Below, piece by piece: positions 53,696-61,610 of a stretch of 61,610 nt of DNA (its first letter is position 1; the number at the start of each line of letters is the position of its first letter). Below the pieces are notes generated by a model, which saw only the letters and a list, made by a program, of their open reading frames with translations, did no database searches and was not told where the DNA came from. Position numbers and translations under genes: made by a program. Source of the DNA: SAR116 cluster bacterium AG-337-N21 (lineage in GTDB: Bacteria; Pseudomonadota; Alphaproteobacteria; Puniceispirillales; Marisalimonadaceae); assembly GCA_003282145.1 (NCBI GenBank), contig QBZZ01000012.1:1-61610 (forward strand), in the 5' to 3' direction.

Positions 53696-54460
53696 TTAAT
53701 TTGCCTTGACTTCAGTTTTTCCTGTTACATATTTTTTAACATTACTATCGTTCAAAACTGTATTTCCATTTCCATCAGCAATCACAGCGCCTTGATAAAA
53801 AGCTATAATTCTATCTGAATAATTTTGAACTATATCCATATCATGTTCAACAAAAATGACAGTTAATCCCTGACCGGACAGAGCTTTTGCAATTGTATCC
53901 ATTAATGGATATTTTTCTTCTGCCCCTACTCCACTAGTTGGTTCATCCAACAATAAAATATCAGGTTTTCTTACTAATGCCATAGCTATGTCAAGAAGTT
54001 TTCTAACTCCACCAGGTAATTCACTTACTTGCCTGTATGCAAATTCGTTTAATGCAAATCTATTTAATATTTCATCAATGAAATCGCCATTTTCTTTCGA
54101 TCTTGCATTTTTGAAATAAGAGTGTTTTTTTTGTGAGGTACCCAATGCAATAAGTAGATTTTCCCAAGCTGTCATAGGTTCAAAAATTTGGGGTATTTGA
54201 AATGATCTACTAATACCCTTTTGAGTAATTATTCTCGGATCAAGTTGAGTAATTTCCTCGTTTTTTAGGTATATATGTCCGGTGTCTGGTTTAAGATATC
54301 CTGTAACCATGTTCATAAATGTTGTTTTTCCAGCGCCATTTGATCCAATTAGTGAAACCTTTTCTCCTTTATCAATATTTATATTGATATTATTGGCTGC
54401 AACTACAGCTCCAAAAGATTTATTAACATTTTCTGCTCTCAAAAGACTTTGTTTAGACAT
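53696..54460 (-). CDS. livG: Liv-type ABC transporter ATP-binding protein LivG
   Basis: A 254-residue ATPase. Walker A is GSNGAGKTT, Walker B LLLDEPTSGVGAEEK, and VIFVEHDMD the switch. The signature segment reads LPGGVRKLLDIAMAL, lacking the Gln of LSGGQ/YGQQ, which is off pattern for LivG. It forms a heterodimer with LivF below the LivHM permease. It follows livM by 21 nt. Confidence 0.88.
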   Translation of the reverse strand: MSKQSLLRAENVNKSFGAVVAANNININIDKGEKVSLIGSNGAGKTTFMNMVTGYLKPDTGHIYLKNEEITQLDPRIITQKGISRSFQIPQIFEPMTAWENLLIALGTSQKKHSYFKNARSKENGDFIDEILNRFALNEFAYRQVSELPGGVRKLLDIAMALVRKPDILLLDEPTSGVGAEEKYPLMDTIAKALSGQGLTVIFVEHDMDIVQNYSDRIIAFYQGAVIADGNGNTVLNDSNVKKYVTGKTEVKAN

Positions 54461-54481
54461 TTAGAAACTCTGTAACTCTAT

Positions 54482-55441
54482 TTATTTACTTTTTTTTAAT
54501 CTATCAAAAAATTGTTTGAAAAAAGATCCAATTCCTGAAGGAATAAAAATAATACTTAATATCAGAAACAACCCTAAAATTAACTGCCACGTATCAGGGA
54601 AATATCTTCCTGAAAAAGATCTGACTAATTCTAATAACAACGCTGCCAAAAATACTGCCGGAACACTCAAATACCCCGCAAGTATTGATATGAATACAAA
54701 TTCACCAGAGGTGGTCCAATATGTAAATTCAGGGTCTATATGTCCTAACGCAATTCCATTAAGAGCTCCACCCATACCACCTAATCCTGCTGCAATTGTA
54801 AAATTTAATACTGCTACATTAAAAGCTGAAGACCCGAGATATTCCACTCGCAGTTCATTCTCTCTAACAGCTAAGGCAATCAATCCAGGAGTCGAATCAT
54901 AATAATACCTGAGCAAAATTGATATAAATCCTGTCATTATTATAGCAACCACGTACAATATATAATCAGCATATTCTGAAGAAGGTTTAATTCCAAAATA
55001 AGTAGACTCAGGAAGTACAAAACCGTCTGAACCACCAATTGCATCAATTTTTATTAAAATTCCGTATAGGACCATAGAAAAAGCAAGTGATAGCATAGCA
55101 AAAAATATATCTCGATATCTAGCAAGAAGTGGAGCTATTATTAAGCCAACCAGGCCTGTAAATAAAAAACTTACAAATAACAATAACATTGCATCAGTTA
55201 GACCGGCTTGTGTACCAAGAAGTCCCGCGGTATAACCACCAATTCCAAAAACAAAACCTTGGCCAAAAGATACCAATCCACCTCTCATAAGAGTAATTAT
55301 TCCCAGACCAACAAGACCATAAGCAATAGCTTTTGTAATAACAAAGACAAGCCAGTTTGGAATTAATAGTCCAACGAGAATTAGAAATGACATTAAAAAA
55401 ATACTTTGAAACAATAAGTTATTATAAAGTTTTTCTGACAT
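54482..55441 (-). CDS. livM: Liv-type ABC transporter permease LivM
   Basis: A 319-residue permease with about nine to ten helices. Typical features are LMRGGLVSFGQGFVFGIGGY, the coupling-helix segment PGLIALAVRENELRVEYLG and GGMGGALNGIALGHIDPE. It overlaps livH by one base (TAATG). It forms the transmembrane channel with LivH. Confidence 0.88.
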   Translation of the reverse strand: MSEKLYNNLLFQSIFLMSFLILVGLLIPNWLVFVITKAIAYGLVGLGIITLMRGGLVSFGQGFVFGIGGYTAGLLGTQAGLTDAMLLLFVSFLFTGLVGLIIAPLLARYRDIFFAMLSLAFSMVLYGILIKIDAIGGSDGFVLPESTYFGIKPSSEYADYILYVVAIIMTGFISILLRYYYDSTPGLIALAVRENELRVEYLGSSAFNVAVLNFTIAAGLGGMGGALNGIALGHIDPEFTYWTTSGEFVFISILAGYLSVPAVFLAALLLELVRSFSGRYFPDTWQLILGLFLILSIIFIPSGIGSFFKQFFDRLKKSK

Positions 55442-56340
55442 TATATTTTCCTAGCTTGAGCACCTTGAAACAAACCCTTGGGTTTAAAAATTAACATCCC
55501 TGCCATACAAAAATACATTATAAAAATTTCAGCCTCTGGAAGTTTATGAACACATGCTGCTCTTGCCATTCCAATTATCAAAGCACCAATAACAGCTCCT
55601 GGAATACTACCTAGCCCTCCAATTATCACTACTGCAAAACTTTCAATTACAACCGCAACACTAATGCCAACCTGAACTGAAATTAATGGAGCAGTAAAAG
55701 ATCCGGCCAATGCGGCTAAAAATGCTCCAATAAAAAAGGCTGCTAAATAAACTTTATTTATATTTACACCCATACAACCACTTATTTCCGGATTATGAAT
55801 GACTGCCAGTACTATTTTACCTGACTGAGTTTTATTGAGTACAAACCATAGAAAAAGGCCACAAAAAATAGCTAATCCGATAAGAGCTAAGTCATAACCG
55901 ACATAATATAAAGATCCAAACTCTAGAGCTCCAAGAAGTTCTCTTGGTTCTGAAACATATAAGGAGTTCATTCCCCAAATTAATTTTTGAACATCTTCTA
56001 AAACAAGATAAATAGCATAAGTCACAAGAACGATTAAAACTTCATCTTGACCATAAAATCTTCTTAAAATTCCTCTTTCCATTATTGGAGTGATAACTAT
56101 AGCCACTGCTAATGCTGAAACTAGCATCGCTAAAATAACTAATTGTTCTGGCATTCCCAATGAATAAAAAATAGGTACTAGTGTAGCAGTTGAGTAGGCT
56201 CCTAGTGCATATATTCCCCCATGAGCAATGTTAAGTATTTTAAGAACACCAAAAACAAAAGTTAAACCAAGAGCTACAATAAATAACCATGATGCATAAA
56301 TCGCACCGTCTAAAACTATAGTTAAAATTTCATCAACCAA
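55441..56340 (-). CDS. livH: Liv-type ABC transporter permease LivH
   Basis: A 299-residue permease with about eight helices. The family segments VFGVLKILNIAHGGIYALGA, the coupling region VLAVIHNPEISGCMGVN and VIIGGLGSIPGAVIGALIIG are present. The start is TTG 56340 with GAGAT about 7 nt upstream; an ATG nearby is out of frame. The receptor gene lies 87 nt upstream, separated by a terminator-like hairpin. Confidence 0.87.
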   Translation of the reverse strand: MVDEILTIVLDGAIYASWLFIVALGLTFVFGVLKILNIAHGGIYALGAYSTATLVPIFYSLGMPEQLVILAMLVSALAVAIVITPIMERGILRRFYGQDEVLIVLVTYAIYLVLEDVQKLIWGMNSLYVSEPRELLGALEFGSLYYVGYDLALIGLAIFCGLFLWFVLNKTQSGKIVLAVIHNPEISGCMGVNINKVYLAAFFIGAFLAALAGSFTAPLISVQVGISVAVVIESFAVVIIGGLGSIPGAVIGALIIGMARAACVHKLPEAEIFIMYFCMAGMLIFKPKGLFQGAQARKI

Positions 56341-56379
56341 TTTTTATCTCTTTAAATAAATTTATTAGTAATAAATAAA

Positions 56380-56407
56380 GCCAAGACAAATAATTTTATG
56401 TCTTGGC
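56380..56407 (-). terminator. Terminator-like hairpin between the Liv receptor and livH
   Basis: A perfect 9-bp stem (GCCAAGACA with TGTCTTGGC) and a 10-nt AT-rich loop. On the transcribed minus strand it is followed by TTTATTTATT, so it can act as a weak intrinsic terminator. It lies 20 nt after the receptor stop. Partial readthrough would make receptor far in excess of the permease. It resembles in position the hairpin of the TAXI operon at 29554-29582. Confidence 0.72.
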
Positions 56408-56427
56408 CATATTATTTTTATTTTAAA

Positions 56428-57729
56428 CTAGCAATCGGCTCCAGGAAATCCAGCATTAATCCAATCTACAGCTTTGATGCCATTAGGTGGGTTCACACAA
56501 CTTGCTTTATATCTGACTATATCAGTGACAGTTATATTTCCATCCTTATCCTTTGCAGTTGTACCAATAGCATGGGGTTGAATGGCCTGATGACCGTCAC
56601 CAAGTTTCATTTGCACAAGACCACCTGGAGAGTCAAACTCAAGACCTTTAAAAGCAGCAGCTATTTCATCTTTATTAGGTTTTTTTCCACCATTTTTTTC
56701 CATAGCTTTTTCAATTGCCATTTTCAGACCCATCAATCCTTGAACCATTCTATACGGAGGTTGTGCAGGAAAAACTCCATATTCGTCCATATATGATTTA
56801 TAAAACCATTTATTTAACTCGGTGTCAGGAGCCATCATTCCATATTGTCCTCTTGCGCCCAGAATAACACCTTCAGGATACTTGTTACCAAGACCAGGCA
56901 TTACATGGTCACCAGCTGAAAAAACAACCTGTGTTCTTTTAAACAATCCTCTAGGCTTGGCTTGCAAAATGAAAGATTGAAGGTCTCCACCCCATAGTGA
57001 ACTATGAACAACTTTTGCTTTTGAATTCATTAAAGCAGAAATTTCAGTTCCATATTGACCTGAGAAAATTTTTGGAAATAATTCATTTTTAATTTCAGAA
57101 CTAGGAGATAGTTTCTTTACTGAAACACTAAAATCTTTCCAACTATCTTTTCCCCAAGCATAATTTTGATTAATTCCAGCTATAGAACTTATATCGTGGC
57201 CCTTTTCTATCAAATATTTTGCTATGGCAATATTATCCATAGCTGCATGAGCTGCAGTTCTAAAAACATATTTATATGATGCGTCTTCAAAAACTCTAGG
57301 AGTTCCACAATCATAAAGTACAGTCAAAGCCTTGAGTTCGTCTGCTACTGACGGAATAGCCATACAATCACCAGAAGATACATAACCTAATACAGCATCA
57401 ACTTTATCTCTTTGAACTAAATTTCTAAATTCTTGAACCTGCTTTGTTGCTCCACCAGATTCATCAATGGGTATCGCAGTAATTTTCATACCACCAAAAC
57501 CTTTTTTATTATATGGTGCTGGGACTTTTCCTTCGTTCAATAATTTAATAAATAACTTACCACCATTCCACGCAGGAACTCCGAATGGCTCAGCCGCCGG
57601 CCCTGATAAGAATGTTACTACACCAAGTTTAAAACCTTTATGTCCGTCAGCATTACTAATGCCCACAAAAGTTAATAAAGAAATCAAAATTGATGATATT
57701 AAAATTAGACATTGTCTAAAAAAATTCAT
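56428..57729 (-). CDS. Liv-type ABC transporter substrate-binding protein
   Basis: A 433-residue periplasmic receptor of the type I fold (Peripla_BP_6). Residues 1-28 are a signal peptide (ending GISNADG). Mature motifs include LGVVTFLSGPAAEPFG, IDESGGATKQVQEFRNLVQ in part, VLGYVSSGDCMAIP and the segment HAAMDNIAIAKYLIEKG. It is longer than LivK (369), with extra C-terminal residues ending GFPGADC. GGAGG lies 7 nt before the ATG. The ligand is unknown; adjacency to two CoA ligases suggests an organic acid. Confidence 0.88.
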   Translation of the reverse strand: MNFFRQCLILISSILISLLTFVGISNADGHKGFKLGVVTFLSGPAAEPFGVPAWNGGKLFIKLLNEGKVPAPYNKKGFGGMKITAIPIDESGGATKQVQEFRNLVQRDKVDAVLGYVSSGDCMAIPSVADELKALTVLYDCGTPRVFEDASYKYVFRTAAHAAMDNIAIAKYLIEKGHDISSIAGINQNYAWGKDSWKDFSVSVKKLSPSSEIKNELFPKIFSGQYGTEISALMNSKAKVVHSSLWGGDLQSFILQAKPRGLFKRTQVVFSAGDHVMPGLGNKYPEGVILGARGQYGMMAPDTELNKWFYKSYMDEYGVFPAQPPYRMVQGLMGLKMAIEKAMEKNGGKKPNKDEIAAAFKGLEFDSPGGLVQMKLGDGHQAIQPHAIGTTAKDKDGNITVTDIVRYKASCVNPPNGIKAVDWINAGFPGADC

Positions 57730-57817
57730 TGTTTTCCTCCAAAGTTAAAAAAGTATCATAACTAAACTAAATTTTTAATTATAATTCAATATATAAACCA
57801 TTATAGTTTTTAAAAAC

Positions 57818-58750
57818 TTATAGTCTAGACTGCTTTATTGCTTTTTTTAGATTAAATATTTCTTTTTGAGAAATTTTCATAAGTGGAGGCCTCACGATTG
57901 CCTCTTCCATCTTTCCTGTTAAAACTAAAACTTCCTTCATTCTATTATGCATATCCAAAAATGGGGGAGAATAGAAAGCTTGAGTTAAAGGAAAAATTTG
58001 ATCATTAATTCTTTGCGCACTCTGTAAATCTTTGGCTTTAACAGCATTAAACATTTCAACCTGTAAAGAAGCAATTACGCTGCCTGCACCTGATAGCAAA
58101 CCTCTCGCTCCCATTACCAATGATGACATTAACCAAGAGCTATGTGTAGTAAGGACGTTTACTGGATTAGAGAGATTTTGAAATGTTTTTATATGTTTTT
58201 CATGAACCATAGGATCGTTTGACCAGTCTTTTATGGCTTTTATAGTAGGTACAGCTTCAAATAATTTTAGTAATGTATCAAATGGATAAGTTAAATTTCC
58301 TGCAGATGGGTAGTTAAAACATATAAGAGGTAGATCTGTTGCATCTGCAATTCTTTTAAAATGCTCCACAGCCATTTCCGGCCTCAAATGACCACCCATA
58401 GCCATACTTTGCGGAGGAAAGCATAATAACGCAGAGGCTCCAGTTTTATAAGACATTTTAGCAATTTTGGCAGCCTCTATACTGCCGTCAGCATAAACAC
58501 CATTTATAACAGGCATAAAATCACCAACCTCTTCAAGAGAAAAACTTAAAATGCGCTTTTGTTCTTCAAAATCACAAGCATGTATCTCAGAAGAATGTCC
58601 ATTCACAGTAATAGCTGAAATACCGTTTGTTACCGCGCACTCTTTTATATGTTTTCTACTTGCTTTTTCATTTATTTGATAATCATTATCAAAGGCTAGC
58701 AATGTTGCTGGAATAACACCTTCTAATTTTATGTTTTTATTTTGTAACAT
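57818..58750 (-). CDS. DapA/DHDPS-family aldolase or lyase
   Basis: A 310-residue DapA-fold enzyme. The catalytic Tyr is in LICFNYPSAGN and the Schiff-base Lys in IKAIKDWSND. The GTTGE loop is replaced by NGHSSEI, so this is not lysine-pathway DapA. Paralogous to the gene at 17932 only in fold. GGAG lies 7 nt before the ATG. It precedes the Liv receptor gene by 88 nt and may be co-regulated. The substrate is a 2-oxoacid aldol or related molecule, not determined. Confidence 0.83.
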   Translation of the reverse strand: MLQNKNIKLEGVIPATLLAFDNDYQINEKASRKHIKECAVTNGISAITVNGHSSEIHACDFEEQKRILSFSLEEVGDFMPVINGVYADGSIEAAKIAKMSYKTGASALLCFPPQSMAMGGHLRPEMAVEHFKRIADATDLPLICFNYPSAGNLTYPFDTLLKLFEAVPTIKAIKDWSNDPMVHEKHIKTFQNLSNPVNVLTTHSSWLMSSLVMGARGLLSGAGSVIASLQVEMFNAVKAKDLQSAQRINDQIFPLTQAFYSPPFLDMHNRMKEVLVLTGKMEEAIVRPPLMKISQKEIFNLKKAIKQSRL

Positions 58751-58838
58751 TAAAATCTCCGCAGAAATTTATTTTTATTTAATATTAAATAATCTATCAT
58801 TCATTATGAAAATTAAAAATAAAATAAGAGAGTAGAAA

Positions 58839-59297
58839 ATGGTAGTTATTAAACACCCCTCAGAAATTGGAAATTTTATTGAAAAGCCATTGACACCAAG
58901 TGAATGGTATCATGTAACTCAGGAAAAAATTAATAACTTTGCTGAAGCAACTTCTGATCATCAATGGATACATGTTGATGAAGAAAGAGCAAAAAAAGAA
59001 ATGCCCGATGGTAAGACTATTGCTCATGGTTACTTCATGGTATCTTTACTTCCAAAATTGGCTGCTCAAAATGCTCAAATTCAAAATTCATCTAAAACAT
59101 TAAATTATGGTTCTGATAAAGTACGCTTTATCAACACGGTAAAGGCTGGATCACATGTTAGACTCAATAGAACTATAATATCATGTAAAGAAATGAAGAA
59201 TGGTGGATATAGAGTCGTAAATAAATGTGAATTAGAAATTAAAAATGAAAGTAAGCCAGCATTTATTGCTGAAACAATATCTTTAGTATTTTCATAA
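58839..59297 (+). CDS. MaoC-like (R)-specific enoyl-CoA hydratase
   Basis: A 152-residue hot-dog hydratase. The catalytic Asp-His pair is in ATSDHQWIHVD, followed by TIAHGYFMVSLLP, typical of MaoC. It hydrates trans-2-enoyl-CoA to (R)-3-hydroxyacyl-CoA. GAGAG precedes the ATG. A quinone oxidoreductase gene follows by 24 nt. It fits the beta-oxidation-like set of this region. Confidence 0.86.
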   Translation: MVVIKHPSEIGNFIEKPLTPSEWYHVTQEKINNFAEATSDHQWIHVDEERAKKEMPDGKTIAHGYFMVSLLPKLAAQNAQIQNSSKTLNYGSDKVRFINTVKAGSHVRLNRTIISCKEMKNGGYRVVNKCELEIKNESKPAFIAETISLVFS

Positions 59298-59321
59298 TTA
59301 ATAAATTATAAAGGGCCTGAA

Positions 59322-60290
59322 ATGAAAGCGATTGTTTGTAGTGATTTTGGACCAATCCAAAATATAGAATATAAAGATGTCAAAGAACCTATTATTCAAA
59401 GTGAAAGTGTAATCATAAATGTTAAGTCTGTAGGTGTAAATTTTCCAGATGGATTATTAGTTCAAGGCAAATATCAATTAAAACCAGAAACTCCTTTTAT
59501 TCCTGGAATGGAAGTAGCTGGAGAAATTTTAAAAGTTGGATCAAGTGTAAAAAACTTTAAAATAGGAGATAGAGTTACAGCTCTTTCTCAGCTTAGCGGA
59601 TATGCAGAACAAGCTGTTGTCCAAGAAAAAAAAGTTTTTAAAATACCGCCTAAAATGTCTTTTGATGATTCATGTGCACTTTTGTGTGCATATGGGACTT
59701 CTCATTACGCTCTAAAACAAAGAGGTAAATTACAAAAAAATGAGTTACTAGTTGTTTTAGGAGCTTCAGGTTCAACTGGAATAGCAGCCATTCAAATAGG
59801 TAAAATAATAGGAGCAAAAGTAATTGCTGTATCTTCAAATCCTGAGAAGCAAAAGATAGCCAAAGATAATGGAGCAGATATTTCCATTGGATACGATAAT
59901 CTTAAAGAAAAATTAAAAAGCATATCAAATGGAAAAGGTGTCGATGTTATTTTTGACCCTGTTGGAGGGGATATATTTGATACAGTGGCTAGAACAATGG
60001 CTAGAAGTGGTAGATTATTAGTTATTGGATTTGCATCAGGTACAATACCAAAATTAGCAGTCAACTTAGCATTAGTAAAAGAGTTTAGTGTAGTTGGTGT
60101 TTTCTGGGGAGCTTTTACCCGAGGAGAACCCGAAGAATATAAAAAGAATATGATTGAACTATTTGAATGGTATCAAAAAGATCTACTTAAACCTTTGATA
60201 GAGGAAAATTATCCATTGTCAGAAGCTGCAAAAGTGTTAGAAAAAATTCTTGCCAGAGGCGCTAAGGGTAAAATAATTTTAAAACCTTAA
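59322..60290 (+). CDS. Quinone oxidoreductase/MDR family NADPH dehydrogenase
   Basis: A 322-residue medium-chain reductase without structural-zinc Cys. The N-terminal GroES-like domain shows VGVNFPDGLLVQGKYQLKP and PFIPGMEVAGEIL; the Rossmann domain has VLGASGSTGIAAIQIGK; GKGVDVIFDPVGGDIFD follows. It resembles NADPH:quinone oxidoreductases and acrylyl-CoA-reductase-like proteins. Its partner MaoC hydratase upstream suggests it may reduce an enoyl-CoA (inference). AAGGG precedes the ATG. Confidence 0.84.
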   Translation: MKAIVCSDFGPIQNIEYKDVKEPIIQSESVIINVKSVGVNFPDGLLVQGKYQLKPETPFIPGMEVAGEILKVGSSVKNFKIGDRVTALSQLSGYAEQAVVQEKKVFKIPPKMSFDDSCALLCAYGTSHYALKQRGKLQKNELLVVLGASGSTGIAAIQIGKIIGAKVIAVSSNPEKQKIAKDNGADISIGYDNLKEKLKSISNGKGVDVIFDPVGGDIFDTVARTMARSGRLLVIGFASGTIPKLAVNLALVKEFSVVGVFWGAFTRGEPEEYKKNMIELFEWYQKDLLKPLIEENYPLSEAAKVLEKILARGAKGKIILKP

Positions 60291-60311
60291 TCGATAAAAA
60301 ATATAAATTTT

Positions 60312-61106
60312 TTATTCTTTTTTTAAAAACTTCCCAAAAAAATGGGAAAGAAAAAATAAAACTGCACTAACAACGACAATGGAAGGTCCAGATGGAATAT
60401 CTGTTTCAACAGATATATAAATTCCTATTATAACTGAAAAAATACCAATTAGAGTTGAAACAACTACCATAATTCCTGGTGAATTAACTAGTCTTCTAGC
60501 AGTTGCAGCAGGTATTATTAACATTGCTGTAATTAATAAAAGTCCAATAATTTGCAATGACAACGCAACAACTATAGTTAAAACTGATGTCAACAACAAA
60601 TTCATGTATAGAGGATTAATTCCCTCTGCTTTTGCTAAATCTTCATCCACGGTCACTAAAAGTAAAGATGACCAATTAAATAATATAAGAATTATAGCTA
60701 AAAAAACTCCTATATACATTCCCCAAATATCATTTGAGCTTACTGTCAAAATATCACCAAATAAAATAGCATGTAGATCTATTTTAATTTTATTGAATGA
60801 AATTACTATAATCCCAATAGCAAGGGCTACGTGAGCCAATACACCTAATAGGGTATCAGATGAGAGAGCTTTACTTTGTTGCAACCATAAAAATAGAAAT
60901 CCAAAGACCAAACAGACAAAAACAACCCCTATATTTATGCCAACACCAAGTAATATTCCTATTCCCGCACCTAGTAAGGAACTATGTGCAATTGATTCAC
61001 CATAATATGAAAGTCTTCTCCAAACTACAAAACAGCCTACTAGACCAGATATTAGAGCAACGGCAACACCAGCTAAAATACCTCTTATAATGAAAGGATC
61101 AGTTAT
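60312..61106 (-). CDS. znuB: Zinc ABC transporter permease ZnuB (apparent AUA start)
   Basis: An approximately 264-residue permease with about eight helices, nearly all homologous to ZnuB. Residues from TDPFIIRGILAGV through CFVVWRRLSYYGESIAHSSL match the ZnuB N-terminus and are in frame with the rest, so a start at TTG 60911 would cut off the first third. No ATG, GTG or TTG fits in frame upstream; ATA 61106 lies 6 nt after GGAG and gives a normal length. CTG 61118 is an alternative without a ribosome site. It imports Zn(II) with ZnuC, whose stop lies just before. Confidence 0.8.
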   Translation of the reverse strand: MTDPFIIRGILAGVAVALISGLVGCFVVWRRLSYYGESIAHSSLLGAGIGILLGVGINIGVVFVCLVFGFLFLWLQQSKALSSDTLLGVLAHVALAIGIIVISFNKIKIDLHAILFGDILTVSSNDIWGMYIGVFLAIILILFNWSSLLLVTVDEDLAKAEGINPLYMNLLLTSVLTIVVALSLQIIGLLLITAMLIIPAATARRLVNSPGIMVVVSTLIGIFSVIIGIYISVETDIPSGPSIVVVSAVLFFLSHFFGKFLKKE

Positions 61107-61107
61107 T

Positions 61108-61610
61108 TTATTCTCCAGTAATAGTATTATTATGTTGAACTTTTTCAGTCTCGTTTGAATGTTGATAAACTGCCATTATATTTGCCATATCTTTACCAAA
61201 CATAGATATAAATTCTGGATCTTTAGTAATTTGCTGAGGTTTACCGATGCAGCATATGTGATTAGAAAGACATAATACTTTTTTAGTAGAAGCCATAACT
61301 AAATGTAAATCGTGAGACACCATCAAAATACTTAAACCTCTTTTTACATATATGGATTGCAAAAGATTATAAAAGTAGATTTGACCAGAAACATCTAAAT
61401 TTTGAGCAGGTTCGTCAAGAATAAGTAATTCAGGATTATTCAGCAAACTTCTTGCAAGTAATACTCTTTGCATTTCACCACCAGACAAAACTGAAAGTTG
61501 CTTATTAATTATTTTCTCAATTTGTGTTTCAGATACAACTTGTCTAAAAGAAATTTCATCAAATTTTTTTCTCATGGTTATAAAATTTTGGACACTCATA
61601 GGCATTGTAT
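61108..61610 (-). CDS. znuC: Zinc ABC transporter ATP-binding protein ZnuC, 5' end outside window
   Basis: The C-terminal 167 residues or so of ZnuC. It begins with PMSVQNFITM, then signature VLSGGEMQRVLLARSL, Walker B ELLILDEPAQNLD and switch ILMVSHDLH. The Walker A lies upstream outside the window. The tail has HICCIGKPQQITKDPEFISM, with cysteines typical of ZnuC, and a His/Asn/Thr-rich end. Its stop is 1 nt before the presumed ATA start of znuB. Zur would normally regulate this operon; no site is in view. Confidence 0.87.
   Translation of the reverse strand, partial: TMPMSVQNFITMRKKFDEISFRQVVSETQIEKIINKQLSVLSGGEMQRVLLARSLLNNPELLILDEPAQNLDVSGQIYFYNLLQSIYVKRGLSILMVSHDLHLVMASTKKVLCLSNHICCIGKPQQITKDPEFISMFGKDMANIMAVYQHSNETEKVQHNNTITGE

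Noticed and set aside
56398..56796. 132-codon plus-strand frame over the Liv receptor 3' end
   Set aside because: Antisense shadow that also runs through the hairpin; no family signal.
1..61610. Mobile elements, prophage, CRISPR, restriction or toxin systems
   Set aside because: No transposase, integrase, regular repeat-spacer array, phage structural gene or defence nuclease set is visible; the NYN gene stands alone.

Overview
This is a very AT-rich, gene-dense stretch of chromosome with short spacers, four convergent gene pairs that overlap, and many 4-8 nt start/stop overlaps. The standard bacterial code applies, since TGA is used as a stop. SlyX, long-form HPF, TAXI-type TRAP and Liv-type ABC importers, phytanoyl-CoA dioxygenases, an AtuA-type protein and several acyl-CoA dehydrogenases together suggest a streamlined marine heterotrophic proteobacterium, most likely an alphaproteobacterium. 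This placement is inferred from gene content and composition; no rRNA is present to test it. No phage, transposase, CRISPR array or rRNA was found. No stretch over 300 bases lacks a gene: 17545-17931 holds a tRNA and a small gene, and 10848-11101 holds a possible 49-residue gene.

Region by region. 1-9.4 kb: the 3' part of a metallophosphoesterase, an NYN nuclease-like protein, threonine dehydratase, a beta-lactamase-fold hydrolase, GST, Tas-like aldo/keto reductase, and the tesA / ybbA-ybbP divergent set known from enterobacteria. 9.4-17.9 kb: a hydratase with a translationally coupled small membrane protein, DinB-like, SlyX, a MATE pump, an epimerase, an epoxide hydrolase, a periplasmic MsrA, HPF, a frameshifted VOC gene, tRNA-Arg(UCU) and a small membrane protein. 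17.9-27.6 kb: a DapA-family lyase, two SDRs, a small heat-shock protein, a class II aldolase, a PhyH dioxygenase, and a six-gene overlapping forward operon (MFS, 52-residue protein, DUF924, alpha/beta hydrolase, methyltransferase, CitE-like lyase).

27.6-34.2 kb: a TAXI TRAP importer whose two genes are separated by a strong hairpin, a TauE/SafE exporter, a cytosolic cobalamin-binding-type protein, and a PhyH dioxygenase overlapping a flavin reductase. 34.4-45.3 kb: a catabolic island with a 3-hydroxyisobutyrate-type dehydrogenase, an SDR, a split AtuA, a TPP enzyme, an FMN 2-hydroxyacid oxidase, an RraA-type aldolase, PcaIJ-like CoA transferase and two adjacent acyl-CoA dehydrogenases. 45.3-60.3 kb: a triple hot-dog thioesterase-like protein, an acyl-CoA dehydrogenase beside an APH-type kinase (the LvaA/LvaC or ACAD10/11 arrangement), a RhlG-like SDR, a Liv-type importer followed by two acyl-CoA synthetases, a DapA-family lyase, a MaoC hydratase and a quinone oxidoreductase. 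60.3 kb to the end: zinc importer genes znuB and a partial znuC.

How the genes fit together: the right half reads as uptake of carboxylic acids (TAXI and Liv systems), activation (two ligases, one CoA transferase), oxidation (three acyl-CoA dehydrogenases, MaoC, SDRs) and handling of hydroxy-acids (kinase, FMN oxidase, aldolase). Substrates cannot be read from sequence. The most unusual signals are the kinase/dehydrogenase pair, the triple hot-dog protein, hairpins in the same position of two unrelated importer operons, a poly-A frameshift, and two genes whose only well-placed start codon is AUA.
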